DNA of 64,000 nucleotides from Microglena sp. YARC. Lineage: Eukaryota > Chlorophyta > Chlorophyceae > Chlamydomonadales > Chlamydomonadaceae. Position 1 is the stretch's first letter. Each line of letters opens with the position of its first letter. The DNA lies in NCBI GenBank assembly GCA_022414725.1, contig CM039462.1:125640887-125704886 (forward strand), written 5' to 3'. Shown here piece by piece: positions 42,442 to 54,962 of this stretch. A program made the position numbers and the translations under genes. Under the pieces are notes generated by a model. The model saw nothing but the letters and a program-made list of their open reading frames with translations. It ran no database searches and was not told the DNA's origin.

Positions 42442-45400
42442 CCCCGACCCCCATCCTTAGTACTTCAGAAGCAGCTCTCTCCTGATTCCCTTCTTCGAGC
42501 CCCACCCACTTCCTCCCTTCACATCTCAGAATCCTCCATCTCCTCCCTCTCATCCCTGCTCCTTCATGTCAGCTGCTGAGATACCTAGTAGACGAAGCTT
42601 TAAGGCGACAATTGGAGCTGGAGGTCCTTTTTCGCCCTAGCAATGTCTGCTCTCCGGCCGCCTTATAACTTTGCTGCGAAGCTGCTTCGGCCCATTCGGC
42701 TGGAGCGACTGCAATTTCGCGCTATGGGAGCTGCTCAGTGCCCCATTTGAGTGTTACAGACGCTCATGCGGTCTAATCCGCTACTCTGCCCCTCCAGAGG
42801 TCAGCAATAAGAGGTCAGCCTACTGGAGGGGGCAGGCTCCCCCGACCATTCTCTTCCAAGCATTAAGCGCGTTGTTTTTGCGCAGGTGGCACAGGGATCA
42901 TGACCACGGCAGCCGCCCCCCATCCTTAGTACTTCAGAAGCAGCTCTCTCCTGATTCCCTTCTTCCGAGCCCCACCCACTTCCTCCTTCCTCTTCAGAAT
43001 CCTCCATCTCCTCCCTCTCATCCCTGCTCCTTCATGTCAGCTGCTTGAGATACCTAGTAGACGAAGCTTTAAGGCGACAATTGGGAGCTGGAGGTCCTTT
43101 TTTTTCGCACCTCCCCCTAGCAATGTCTGCCTCCGCCGCCTTGCCGCTTCTAACTTTGCTGCGAAGCTGCTTCGGCCAATTCGGCTGGAGCGACTGCAAT
43201 TTCGCGGCTATGGGAGCTGCTGAGTGCCCCATTTGAAAGTGTTACAGACGCTCATGCGGTCTAATCCGCTACTCTGCCCCCTCCAGAGGTCAGCATAAGA
43301 GGTCAGCCTACTGGAGGGGGGCAGGCTATTCTCTTCAAGTAAGTTACTCCGTATTTTGGGCCATGACCAGCGTGTCTCGGTACCCGACCCCCATCCTTAG
43401 TACTTCAGAAGCAGCTTTCTCTCCTGATTCCCTTCTTCCGAGCCCCACCCACTTCCTCCTTCCTCTCAGAATCCTCCATCTCCTCCTCTCATCCTGCTCC
43501 TTCATGTCAGCTGCTGAGATACCTAGTAGACGAAGCTTTAAGGCGACAATTGGAGCTGGAGGTCCTTTTTCGCGCCTAGCAATGTCTGCTCTCGGCCGCC
43601 TTCTAACTTTGCTGCGAAGCTGCTGCTTCGGCCAATTCGGCTGGAGCGACTGCAATTTCGCGGCTATGGGAGCTGCTGAGTGCCCCATTGAGTGGTTACA
43701 GACGCTCATGCGGTCTAATCGCTACTCTGCCCCCTCCAGAGGTCAGCATAAGAGGTCCAGCCTACTGGAGGGGGGCAGGCTATTCTCTTCAAGTTTAATT
43801 TGGGACCCTCTGCCTCTCCGGCACACCCGACCCCCATCCTTAGTACTTCAGAAGCAGCTCTCTCCTGATTCCCTTCTTCCGAGCCCCACCCACTTCCTCC
43901 TTCCTCTCAGATCCTCCATCTCCTCCCTCTCATCCCTGCTCCTTCATGTCAGCTGCTGAGATACCTAGTAGACGAAGCTTTAAGGCGACAATTGGAGCTG
44001 GAGGTCCTTTTTTTTCGCCCTAGCAATGTCTGCCTCTTCCGGCCGCCTTCTAACTTTGCTGCGAAGCTGCTTCGGCCCAATTCGGCTGGAGCGACTGCAA
44101 TTTCGCGGCTATGGGAGCTGCTGAGTGCCCCATTTGAGTGTTACAGACGCTCATGCGCGTCTAATCCGCTACTCTGCCCCCTCCAGAGGTCAGCATAAGA
44201 GGTCAGCCTACTGGAGGGGGGCAGGCTATCTCTTCAAGTTAATTTGGGACCACCGATCCCCCATCCTTAGTACTTCAGAAGCAGCTCTCCTGATCCCTTC
44301 TTCGAGCCCCACCCACTTCCTCCTTCCTCTCAGAATCCTCCATCTCCTCCCTCTCATCCCTGCTCCTTCATGTCAGTGCTGAGATACCTAGTAGACGAAG
44401 CTTTAAGGCGAACAATTGAGCTGGAGGTCCTTTTTTTTCGCCCTAGCAATGTCTGCTCTCCGGCCGCCCTTCTAACTTTGCTGCGAAGCTGCTTCGGCCG
44501 AAATTCGGCTGGAGCGACTGCAATTTCGGCGCTATGGGAGCTGCTCAGTGCCCCATTTGAGTGTTACAGACGCTCATGCGGTTCTAATCCGCCGCTACTC
44601 TGCTACTCCCCCTCCAGAGTTCAGCAATAAGAGGTCAGCCTACTGGAGGGGGCAGGCTAATCTCTTCAGTTAATTTGGGACCACCCGACCCCCATCCTTA
44701 GTACTTCAGAAGCAGCTCTCTCCTGATTCCTTCTTCCGAGCCCACCCACTTGCTCCTTCTCTCAGAATCCTCCATCTCCTCCCTCTCATCCCTGCTCCTT
44801 CATGTCAGCTGCTGAGATACCTAGTAGACGAAGCTTTAAGGCGACAATTGGAGCTGGAGGTCCTTTTTTCGCCCTAGCAATGTCTTGCTCTCCGGCCGCC
44901 TAAACTCTAAGCTGCTTCGGCCAATTGCTGACTGAACTTTCGCGGCTATGGGAGTGCTTGCTCAGCTGCCCCATTTGAGTGTACAAGACGCTCATGCGCA
45001 ATCCGCTTACTTTTCTGCCCCCTCCTCCAGAGGCATAAGAGGTCAGCCTACTGCAAGTTAATGGGTTTCAGACACGGCAAAAAGACTTCAGAGGCTCCAG
45101 AATCCCCATCGGCTCCTTCATGTCAGCTGCTGAAGATACCTAGTCAGCTTTGCGACAATTGAGCTGGAGGTCCTTTTTTTCGCCCTCGCCCTACAATGTC
45201 TGCTCCGGCCGTTGCCAATTTGGAGCGACTGCAACATCTTTGAGTGTTACAACAGACCGCTCATGCGGTCTAATCCGCTATCCGTCCTCTGCCCCTCCAG
45301 AGGTCAGCATAAGAGGTCAGCCTACTGGAGGGGAGGCAGGCTATTCTCTCAAGTAATTTGGGACCCTAGCTCCGCCGCCCGACCGCGTTTTGGGGCTTCA

Positions 45401-47705
45401 CCACCACCCGACCCCCATCCTTAGTACTTCGAGAGCAGACTCTCCTGCATTCCTTCTTCGCGAGCCCCACCCACTCCTCCTCCTCTCAGAATCCTCCATC
45501 TCCTCCCTCTCATCCGCTGTCCTCAGGCAGCTGCTGACGATATAGTAGCGAAGCTTTGACAATGGAGCGACCCTACTAATTTTGGGCTGCGAAAGCTGCT
45601 GTCGGCCAATTCGGCTGAGCCTCGCGGCTGAGTCGCTGATGCCCCATTTGAGGTGTTACGAGACGACTCTCTGGTCATCCGCTTCTCTCTGTTCTCTCCC
45701 CCTCCAGACGGCAGCATAAGAGGTCAGCCTCTCCTATTCCCTCCTCTTCAATTTCATCCCTTGCAGCTCTCTCCTGAGGTCAGCTTCGAATACTAGTGAC
45801 GCGCCTTTAAGGCGACAATTGCTTGGCAACTTCGCCTAGCAATGTCTGCTCTCGGCAATTCTAAACTTTGCTGCGAGCTGCTCAAGGCCAATTTGCTTAC
45901 GTGCAATTTCGCGGCTAAGAACGCCATGCGGTTCTAATCCCTACTTCTGCCCTCCAGAGGTTCAGCATAAGAGGTCAGCCTACTGGAGGGGGGCAAGGCT
46001 ATTCCTTCAAGTTAATTTGGGGACCACCCGAACCCCCATCCTTAGTACTTCAGAAGCAAGATCTCTCCTGATTCCCTCTTTCCGAGCCCCACCCACTTCC
46101 TCCTTCTCTCGAATCCTCCATCTCCCTCCCTCTCATCCCCTAGCTCCTTCATTGTCAGCTGCTTGAGATACCTAGTAGACGAAGTTTTAAGGCGACAATT
46201 GGAGGCTGGAGTGCCTCTTTTCGCCCTAGGCAATGTCTGACTCTCCTGGCCGCCTCAATTTTTGCCTGCGAAGCTGCTTCGGCCAATTCGGCTGGAGCGA
46301 CTGCAATTTCGCGGCTATGGGATGCTTGAGTTTGAAGTGTGTGCGGGGTCTATCCGCTTCTTCTGCCCTTCCAGCAGTCAGGCATAAGAGTCAGCCTACT
46401 GGAGGGGGGCAGGCTATTCTCTTCAATTAATATGAGGACGTCGGGACTCACCCGACCCCCACTTAGTACTTCAGAAGCAGCTCTCTCCTGATTCCCTTCT
46501 TCCGAGCCCCACCCACTTCCTCCTTCCTCTCAGAAATCCTCCATTCCTCCCTCTCATCCCTGCTCCTTCATGTCAGCTGCTGAGATACCTGTAGAACGAG
46601 CTATAAGGCGACAATTGGAGCTGGAGGTCCTTTTTTCGCGTAGCAATGTCTGCTCTCCGGCCGCCTTCTACTTTGCTGCGAAGCTGCTTCGGGCCCATTC
46701 GGCTGCGAGCGATGGCAATTTCGCGGCTTATGGAGCTGCTGAGTGCCCCATTTGAGTGTTACGACGCTCATGCGGTCTAATCCGCTTCTCTGCCCCTGCC
46801 AGAGGTCAGCATAAGAGGTCAGCCTAGGAGGGGGCAGCTATTCTCTTCAGTTAATTTGGGACCAACCCGACCCCCATCCTTAGTACTTCAGAAAGCAGCT
46901 CTCTCTGATCCCTCTTCCGAGCCCCCACCCACTTCCTCTTCCTCTCAAATCCTCCATCTCCTCCCTCTCATCCGATCCTTCATGTCAGCTGCTTGGAGAA
47001 TACCTAGTAGACGAAGCTTTAAAGGCGACAAATTGGAGCTGGGAGGTCTTTTTTCGCCCTAGCAATGGTCCTGCTCTCCGCCGCCTCTACTTTGCTGCGA
47101 AGCTGCCTTCGCCCCATTCTGGCTGGAGCGACTGCAATTTCGCGGCAGGAGCTGCTCAGTGCCCATTTTGAGTGTTACAGACGCTCATGCGGTCCCTAAT
47201 CCCGCTACTCTGCCCCCTCCAGAGGTCAGCATAAAAGAGGTCAGCCTACTTGGAGGGGGGCAGGCTATTCTCTTCAAGTTAATTGGGACACCCGACCCCC
47301 ATCTTAGTACTTCAGAAGCAGCTCTCTCCTATTCCCTTCTTCAGAGCCCCATCCCACTTCTCCTTCCTCTCAGAATCCCTCCATCTCCTCCTCTCATCCC
47401 TGCCCCCTTTTCCAAAATTGGGTCCCCCCCAGCTGCTGTAGATGACTAGTAGACGAAGCTTTAAGGCCGACAATTGGAGCTGAGCCTTTTTTTCGGCCCT
47501 AGCAAGGTCTGCTCTCCGGCCGCCTCTAACTTTGCTGCGAAGGGCTGCTTCGGCATTCGGCTGGAGCGACTGGCAAATTCGCGGCTTGGGAGCTGCTGAG
47601 TGTCCCCATTTTGGGAAGTGTTATACAATGACGCTCAGCGGTCCTAATCCGCTTCTCTGCCCCTCCAGGTCACATAGAGGTCAGCCTACTGTGAGGGGGG
47701 CAGGC
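42442..47705 (+). repeat. Satellite array S3 (unit about 424 bp, plus orientation, increasingly corrupted)
   Basis: About eleven to twelve units of the S1/S2 satellite, running into the gap. The first units are close to consensus apart from indels; those around 44900-46000 and 46900-47700 are badly rearranged, with deletions and frequent single-base indels. Extra sequence of 16 to about 75 bases sits between units at the GGGACC/ACCCGACC join at several places (about 42838-42920, 43338-43382, 43807-43826, 45363-45408). Confidence 0.93.
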
Positions 47706-48705
47706 NNNNNNNNNNNNNNNNNNNNNNNNNNNNNNNNNNNNNNNNNNNNNNNNNNNNNNNNNNNNNNNNNNNNNNNNNNNNNNNNNNNNNNNNNNNNNNN
47801 NNNNNNNNNNNNNNNNNNNNNNNNNNNNNNNNNNNNNNNNNNNNNNNNNNNNNNNNNNNNNNNNNNNNNNNNNNNNNNNNNNNNNNNNNNNNNNNNNNNN
47901 NNNNNNNNNNNNNNNNNNNNNNNNNNNNNNNNNNNNNNNNNNNNNNNNNNNNNNNNNNNNNNNNNNNNNNNNNNNNNNNNNNNNNNNNNNNNNNNNNNNN
48001 NNNNNNNNNNNNNNNNNNNNNNNNNNNNNNNNNNNNNNNNNNNNNNNNNNNNNNNNNNNNNNNNNNNNNNNNNNNNNNNNNNNNNNNNNNNNNNNNNNNN
48101 NNNNNNNNNNNNNNNNNNNNNNNNNNNNNNNNNNNNNNNNNNNNNNNNNNNNNNNNNNNNNNNNNNNNNNNNNNNNNNNNNNNNNNNNNNNNNNNNNNNN
48201 NNNNNNNNNNNNNNNNNNNNNNNNNNNNNNNNNNNNNNNNNNNNNNNNNNNNNNNNNNNNNNNNNNNNNNNNNNNNNNNNNNNNNNNNNNNNNNNNNNNN
48301 NNNNNNNNNNNNNNNNNNNNNNNNNNNNNNNNNNNNNNNNNNNNNNNNNNNNNNNNNNNNNNNNNNNNNNNNNNNNNNNNNNNNNNNNNNNNNNNNNNNN
48401 NNNNNNNNNNNNNNNNNNNNNNNNNNNNNNNNNNNNNNNNNNNNNNNNNNNNNNNNNNNNNNNNNNNNNNNNNNNNNNNNNNNNNNNNNNNNNNNNNNNN
48501 NNNNNNNNNNNNNNNNNNNNNNNNNNNNNNNNNNNNNNNNNNNNNNNNNNNNNNNNNNNNNNNNNNNNNNNNNNNNNNNNNNNNNNNNNNNNNNNNNNNN
48601 NNNNNNNNNNNNNNNNNNNNNNNNNNNNNNNNNNNNNNNNNNNNNNNNNNNNNNNNNNNNNNNNNNNNNNNNNNNNNNNNNNNNNNNNNNNNNNNNNNNN
48701 NNNNN
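47706..48705. other. Assembly gap of exactly 1000 N
   Basis: Direct reading. It interrupts satellite array S3 on the left and Copia copy 2 on the right, so the two may not be adjacent in the genome. Confidence 0.99.
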
Positions 48706-49399
48706 GCGATGAAAGGGCAGAGGAGCCACAACCCACTCCCTTGCAAGGTGGAAACGACCCCGAGAGCTAGAACAGAAGGACAGTATGGAGACCACTGTCG
48801 AGAAAACTGTCGAACACCAACATCATCAGAGCTATACTGGAAAGGTATGAGTCACTATCAAGCGGACATAGAGTAAATATGGATGAAATAAGCGGATTGT
48901 CGGGTGTCTTGGTGAAGATCAGGTGGCGCAATAAGCTGTTTTCCGAAAGAACAAAAAGAGTCTATCCGCTTGCAGCTCGCGGCAGGACGGGAGGGTACGG
49001 GTACGGCGTGAAGCAGAAATAAGTGGACGAGTAGTCGGTTAAGTCATAAAGGATAATAGACTGCGAGTGAGTAAACGGGTGAAGATACCTGCACCAAGAA
49101 GTAGAGGTAACCTTCGTCTATTAGAACCGGAGGGTTATTATGCAGGCGCGGTCAGAATAAGGTTCACTTGGCCATGGGGAGCACGCTGGGTGGGTAGATC
49201 AGAGTAAGACAGAACTGCTTCCAGCGAGATAATGGTGGTGTGGGGAGAGATGTTGATCTGAAAACGTGCCTTCAGAATCAGTGGTAACTAGTGCATGTCC
49301 AAGAGAGGAACTTGACCGGGGAACTGTCTTTGAGGATCTTAGCCAGCCTTTATATTCGACTCGCCCAAAAGGTACTATGGCCTCACTAAAAGCACAGAT

Positions 49400-50000
49400 A
49401 TAAATATTTAATAGTGAAAATAGCTCCACGAGATCAGAATCCCTGTTCTCTCATGGAGCAGAGGTTTTCGCCTTGCACTTAGTAGGCCGTGTGAACCGGA
49501 AAAGCTTGACGTGCTACTCCAAGCCCTGAGGTGCTGCTTCAATCCATAAGAGACTTGAGCAGACTGTGCACAACAGCCCTTACATTGCACAGGGGAACGG
49601 GTTGACCAAGGTGCTGAAAAGCCATTCAGGGCTGGCGGCAGTACGGTCAGACAGGTTTCCAGCTTTAGTTGTTCGAAAATGCAGGTTTTGATGTCAGTGC
49701 AGCGCGACAAAGATCATTCGTATGAGTCGATGGCAGGAGGAAGCCGACACTCTCTTAGAGGAGAGACAGGGACGGGCATATACGTCATTTGAAAATAGCC
49801 CGACGTTGCGAACGCCCGTACCGAAAAAAGCGTGCCTTGAAGCGTATAGAACCATCAACTCATCTTTTGTCGAGGAATAACCAACTGACCTGCAGGATCT
49901 TTTTGCTTGGGCTGATGGAGTGAGTAACCAGCAAGTACATCGGGCAGTAGGGAAGCCATTCTCATACTGGCATAGCGAATTGAAGCATTGATTGTAGGGT
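49400..50000 (-). pseudogene. Copia copy 2 reverse transcriptase remnant
   Basis: The best frame (minus, 49710 to 49408) reads QVSYGLKQHLRAW, a form of the Copia LYGLKQAPRAW motif, with a HGLLSA stretch after it. Upstream, the nucleotide match to copy 1 RT (15470-15620) is clear over about 130 bases. The YVDD box is not preserved in a readable frame. Confidence 0.75.
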
Positions 50001-51239
50001 TGGGTAAGGGTCTGAGCATAAGCTTTATAGGGCGTTAGTGGAGGGGAACAGATTTACGTACATGGTTTTACTTGTACATGAGACAGAGCGGGGGATAATC
50101 AGCAGTATTAGCCGTAGGTAGTAGAGCCCCAGTGCCACTAATGTGGTTGACAGGGCGGCCTTATTTGCCTCTAATTCAACGAAGCTGGGTCGACGTTTGG
50201 CGTACACACACATACGGAGTTGGGAGCGACCAATAGCTCAAGAGGCATTGCAGGACATATCTGGAAGGCTAGCATTATCACCGGCGCTGTCCTCACGAGC
50301 TTACTTCTTATTGGGAACGGCCGAGGGGCGGCGTCCGACCTTCGAGCATCCAAGATGAATTGGAGCAGGGTGAATATTAGAACCAATGGACCTAATGAGA
50401 GGCTCCAATATAGATAATTGAGATTGTCGTAATCCTAGGTTCAGGACGGATATTTGACGCAGAGGAGGGCTGGACCCCTGCGCAGTTCGGCTTTAAGATT
50501 TTATCCGTAGGAATTGAGACCTGCGACAGGTGCAATTCTCACGAATACAGGTACAGAGCCCTGACTGGGCGCAGAATTCATCCATATGGCAGGACAGTGG
50601 TCAGCATATGGGGAAGAAAGGATCTAGGGAATGGACGAGCTCGGATGTTCGTTGATAGACGGGAAGGGATGCTAGAAACATCGGCGACGTCTAGGGAGGA
50701 AAGCCGAATAAGTTTGCTAAAACGTTCATGGAGGTAGTAATAGATTGTCTCATGGGCACTTAGGAAAAGAAAATACTTGATACACACAGAGAATACGAAC
50801 AGTCTACCAGATAACGGTTTCGTCCGCTTGTTACGTTTCTTCCATTGACTACGTGACATAGCAGGGGCATCCAAACACACGTAGATAACGAAATCAGGCA
50901 TCACCCATAAAAAAACTCATAAAGGTGGTCTTGCTGTCCCCGATTGGGCCGAGGTTCGGTTACGAAGGTAAACAAGCAGCTAGGAAGGCCTAGGCAGAAA
51001 GATTAGCTAGTTTGGATTCCAGGTGGAATACTCCTATATAGATGAACGACCCATTATATACATTTTCAACAGTTGCGTTCTGGGCTGGGCAGTGGTCAGA
51101 TAATCTGTTACTGCACGATATAGGCAAGTTCTCGAACTCATTTAACTATAAACTCTTGGCCATGTAGTATGTCAGACCGTTAAAGGCAGAACCTGGCAGT
51201 CTGGATTTGAACCATCTGAGGACTGGATAGTTGGATGCT

Positions 51240-51480
51240 AAGGGAGCTTCATCCCTCTCGCGTCTCAGCACAATGCTTCAGCAATGCAGAGAATTGTCTA
51301 TGAGGCACAGGATGGTAACACTCCCAGAGACCGCTTAATTGAACTGGTCCATTATATCCAAGTGAGAGTCGTTGGAGCAGGTCACGGATCTCAGTTTTTT
51401 GGGTCTTTAGGAAAGGGAGACGTTTGCCCTTACTGTGACAAGCTCACATGGTCTACAATTTTTTTGACTTAGGACCTGAC
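51240..51480 (-). pseudogene. Copia copy 2 integrase N-terminal remnant
   Basis: The minus-strand text RANVSLS, then frame-shifted LDIMD-like and AEALC pieces, follows the order of copy 1 at 13150-13390 (LPFPKAT, LDIMGP, GDFIFC). Several frameshifts. Confidence 0.6.
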
Positions 51481-53830
51481 TGAGAAGAGATAGTTTCTTA
51501 ACGAGTAATGCTTGAAGTTTGGTAAGGCCTATAGCGGCGATGGACCCAGACGCCTTATGCACAACCATGCGGAGTAGTAGGGAGAAAATCTCAGTATCAT
51601 GCAACATAAGTGAAACTGAGGATAATTGTCGGCAATCTATAGCAACGATGGAGGTGTGAAAGGAGTACATGCAAATTGTACACACTCTCGCTCGCGCAGC
51701 GCGACGCGACCAGAGAACAGAAGAGCTGAGTGGCATGCATAAGACGGTCAAGAACTGGCAGTGGAGAGAATAGCTACAGATTTACTGAAGAGGAAGATCA
51801 GACAGTGAGGGATATAAAGAATTGGTTAGAGCTGATTGATAGTTGGTAACAACACTACGATAAACATGGATCCTTACCCTCTGACGTTGAATCACCCGTC
51901 ACCAAAATCGAACCGTAAGGCACAAGCAGAGATTCAACACCCAGTGAACAAAGACTTGGGGATTGACATATAAGCTCAGAGTGCAATTGCAGACCCGTCA
52001 GAAAGACTAGCGCGCTCACACACGTTAGGAGAGTTCCGTAGTGGCAAGAGAATGGACAGAAAGTACGCTCTAGTGTGGGGACTGGCGTCCCATCATCTCT
52101 GTAGCATGCAGGTGGAAACGCTTGGAGTCAGCAACGGTGGAAGGTGCAAGGCACGGGCACGGTTAATGCCTGGATGCAGACCAAGCCTTGCTTTGAGGGT
52201 GCGATGTTTCGTCAGACGGTCTCGCTATAAAACGGAGAGTGTCGTTTGGAAAGACGGGTGGCCCAGTGGCAGATCCAAGCGCCCTCTTGGTAAGTCGAAC
52301 CTGAGGACAGGTCCCTGATGCTGGCGAAGGCAGCCAGGCAGGACTTGGGGAGATGGGGACAACCAGGATGTCGGATCAGACTTGGGGAGTAACCAGTTCA
52401 AGAATTAATGATTATATGTGCCAGACAGAGTCCGTAATCAAAGGCTGGTTTGAAGTGGCAGCGGTGGCGAGACAAACTGTAGCCGCAGAGAGAAGTCGAG
52501 GTGAGAGAATGCAACCTCGCTAGCCGATTAATATATATGCATGGCATAGGGCTGAGGACTGTGGTATCGCGACTGCGAGAGGTCCAGATAGCAGCCCGGA
52601 CCCTGCGAAGAAATCAGTTCAGAGTTGTCATGGTTGACGCCGAAGCTACAAGCGATGAGAGGGACCGAGCAGCAAGAGCATCAGAAGCTGTCTTCGCGCA
52701 TACTCGCGCAAGATGATCCGAGGAGTGGCATCCTGATTACACATTGAACATGTGATCCGTATGATTTCGCAGCATCATGTAGGAAACACATGAACCTGAC
52801 GTTCCAGGGGAGGCACTAAAACCAACCAAGTGTGCGGATCTGCACGAGACTCACCATGAGAGGCTGTTGGGTCCAGCAGCAGAGGAATCAGGCACGGAGC
52901 ATACGAGGCACGAAGACTAAAATAAACTCGCCAGATCAACATCATATTCGACGCGCTGATCATTAAGTTCTAAATGAGAATCTAAGGAACACGGCGCAAC
53001 CTCGGCCAACGAGTCGAAATCAGGCCTGAACAGGACAAACGAGGAAGGGCCTTCACATACTGATACTGAAGATCATTAGTTCCTAGCTCGCCACTACGAA
53101 GGTCCACTCCGGGAAGGGTGTTAATTCTGCTACAGGTCCTGAAAAGCAGACTCATGACCCAGCTCAAGGTAAGCAATCACACGCTTAGGGCGACCCTTTC
53201 TATCTGATTAGCGAGTAGGCTGCTCATTCACAGCCTACCAGTAAAAGTGGGATCAAGGAGAATCCTGCAGTCCACTACACCAACTGTGTGCGAATAAGTC
53301 GGCCAGTCCCGCACAGCCAACCGCAAAACAGTGGTGTGCCATCAAGCAGATGTTCCCAGGATATGCTGACCGTAGAGGATTCATAGACGGCGGGGGGGCC
53401 AGGCCGAGGTGGCAGATTCACAGTGAAGAGTGGATGGGGGCTCCTGCCAGGTGCAGCCGCAGATCTGTGAACTACTCGTGAGCAGCGCCTCAGCGGACTC
53501 CGAGTATGGTAAGCACCAAGAGCCGACGTCTCGTGCAGGGTGCAAGCTGCTCTCTGAGAGGAAGTTGAAGTAGGACCCAAAGGACCAAGAGACGAAACTC
53601 CGCAGCAAAGACGGCATTGCAAACCACCTCAGGTAGGTCTGGTGGGAAAGCGGCGCAACAGAGCGGCAGACGGAGGCTTGAAGACTCGCAGAGAGAAGGT
53701 GCCAATTGAGGCTCATACACCAGCGAGAAAGTGGGAGATTGTGGAAAACACCTAGTAGCAGAAGAGGGCAGTGACTCCACGAAGTGCATTTTCTGGCACT
53801 CTGTATTGAATTTCCTACAATCATCAGAGT

Positions 53831-54720
53831 AGATCTTCCTCTGAGTCGTCAGACTTTGCCGTTAGCATAGCCATCTTCATGGCTATGGAGAGCAAGGTCT
53901 ACAGTGTGTAGGTAAAAGCGACTGGCGGCAATCAGCAGGTTGAGGCGACCTTGCATAACTGGATATCTGTGTGGATAACACAGCATAGGCGCATCAGAAT
54001 ATCTCAACTCAGGGTCGCGAGACGTTAGGACAAAAACGGAGAAGGAGACGGAGAAATGGAGGTAATTGGAAGAGGGGGTGGCTTCATGATGGGGAGGAGA
54101 GACTCATTCTCCGGCGCAAGAGGGCCGTGGCGCGCGCAATCATCTAGCCAATCAGTGGGAAACGATCTTTAGAGGAAGAATTGCGGTCGCATCGCCCATA
54201 TCCATTACTATAATCGACGCTCTCCAATACGCAGCGCAAACACCAGGAATACCATTCTGTGTGGTAAGTTTCTCAGAACCGGAGGCCCAGGCGCGGAAGT
54301 TGCATTGTAAAGCATGTAGAAGTAATAAAGCCCGTAACCTATCAGGCCTAGAGAAGCACTTCGAAGAGTGAGAGAGAGATGTATGCAGCGGAGACAGAGC
54401 GCGCCAATACTATACACGGAGACAGAATAGCGTTACAAGACAGCGCGTAACGCAAAGAACCAGGGTGAGAGGCAGAATGCCTGTAACACTGACTAGATCC
54501 TAAGTCAGGAACTTTAAGCCAGGCACCGGCTATATCAGAGTGGTGTGATCAGGGGACCAGATGACGCAGTCAGACAGGAAGCTGTTCATCACTGTCATGA
54601 AGAATGCACATACGGGAAGCTGACACAGTACAGACAGAAACACTGTCTGGGCGTAGTTCAGAATAGGAGCTTACAAAGTAGTCACCCAAGTCATAAAAAC
54701 GCGTAAGAGCACCGCAATTC
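53831..54720. other. Unassigned sequence upstream of Copia copy 2
   Basis: It may hold the 5' leader and LTR of the minus-strand Copia copy. Borders and LTR sequence were not identified. Confidence 0.35.
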
Positions 54721-54962
54721 ATGCTGACAGTTGGGATCCACCACTTCCTCTAGCTTTCTTCATCTTCGTGCTTGCTGTGCTTCAGCACTTTGCTCAGCCT
54801 CAGCCTTAGCCCTGAATGTAGCTACTGCTTCCTCAGCTTTCTATACACCAGCTGGGGTTTTGACTATTCACCGGATGAAAACTCCAAGTTTTTTGGTGCT
54901 CAGGATACTGGTTGGAACGAATCTTGTTTATCTCCATGAACAGGACCTAGAGTATTTGTTTG
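54721..54962 (+). other. Short Ser/Ala-rich open frame, possible ORF1 fragment
   Basis: A 79-codon frame (CASALCSASALALNVATASS) resembles the Ala/Ser-rich style of the ORF1-like gene at 25516, but similarity is compositional only. Confidence 0.25.

Larger units (their letters stand above)
48706..53830 (-). mobile_element. Decayed Ty1/copia-like element, minus strand (copy 2)
   Basis: Read on the minus strand this is the same family as 10850-16925. Matches seen: gag-like SLVYEPQLAPSLC (about 53700); integrase N-terminal RANVSLS (about 51410), whose counterpart in copy 1 near 13170 also reads ANVSLS; the segment upstream of RT near 50110-50210; GATGGTTCTATACGCTTCAA in RT (about 49850); and YGLKQHLRAW (about 49540). 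Stops and indels occur every few dozen bases, so this copy is older or poorly sequenced. Its 3' end is lost in the gap. Confidence 0.8.

Noticed and set aside
28649..47705. Satellite arrays with variable inserts as a CRISPR-like array
   Set aside because: Units are about 424 bp, inserts are irregular and absent from most joins, the DNA is eukaryotic and no cas-like gene is present.
51284..51472. Plus-strand 62-codon frame in Copia copy 2
   Set aside because: Shadow of the minus-strand integrase remnant.
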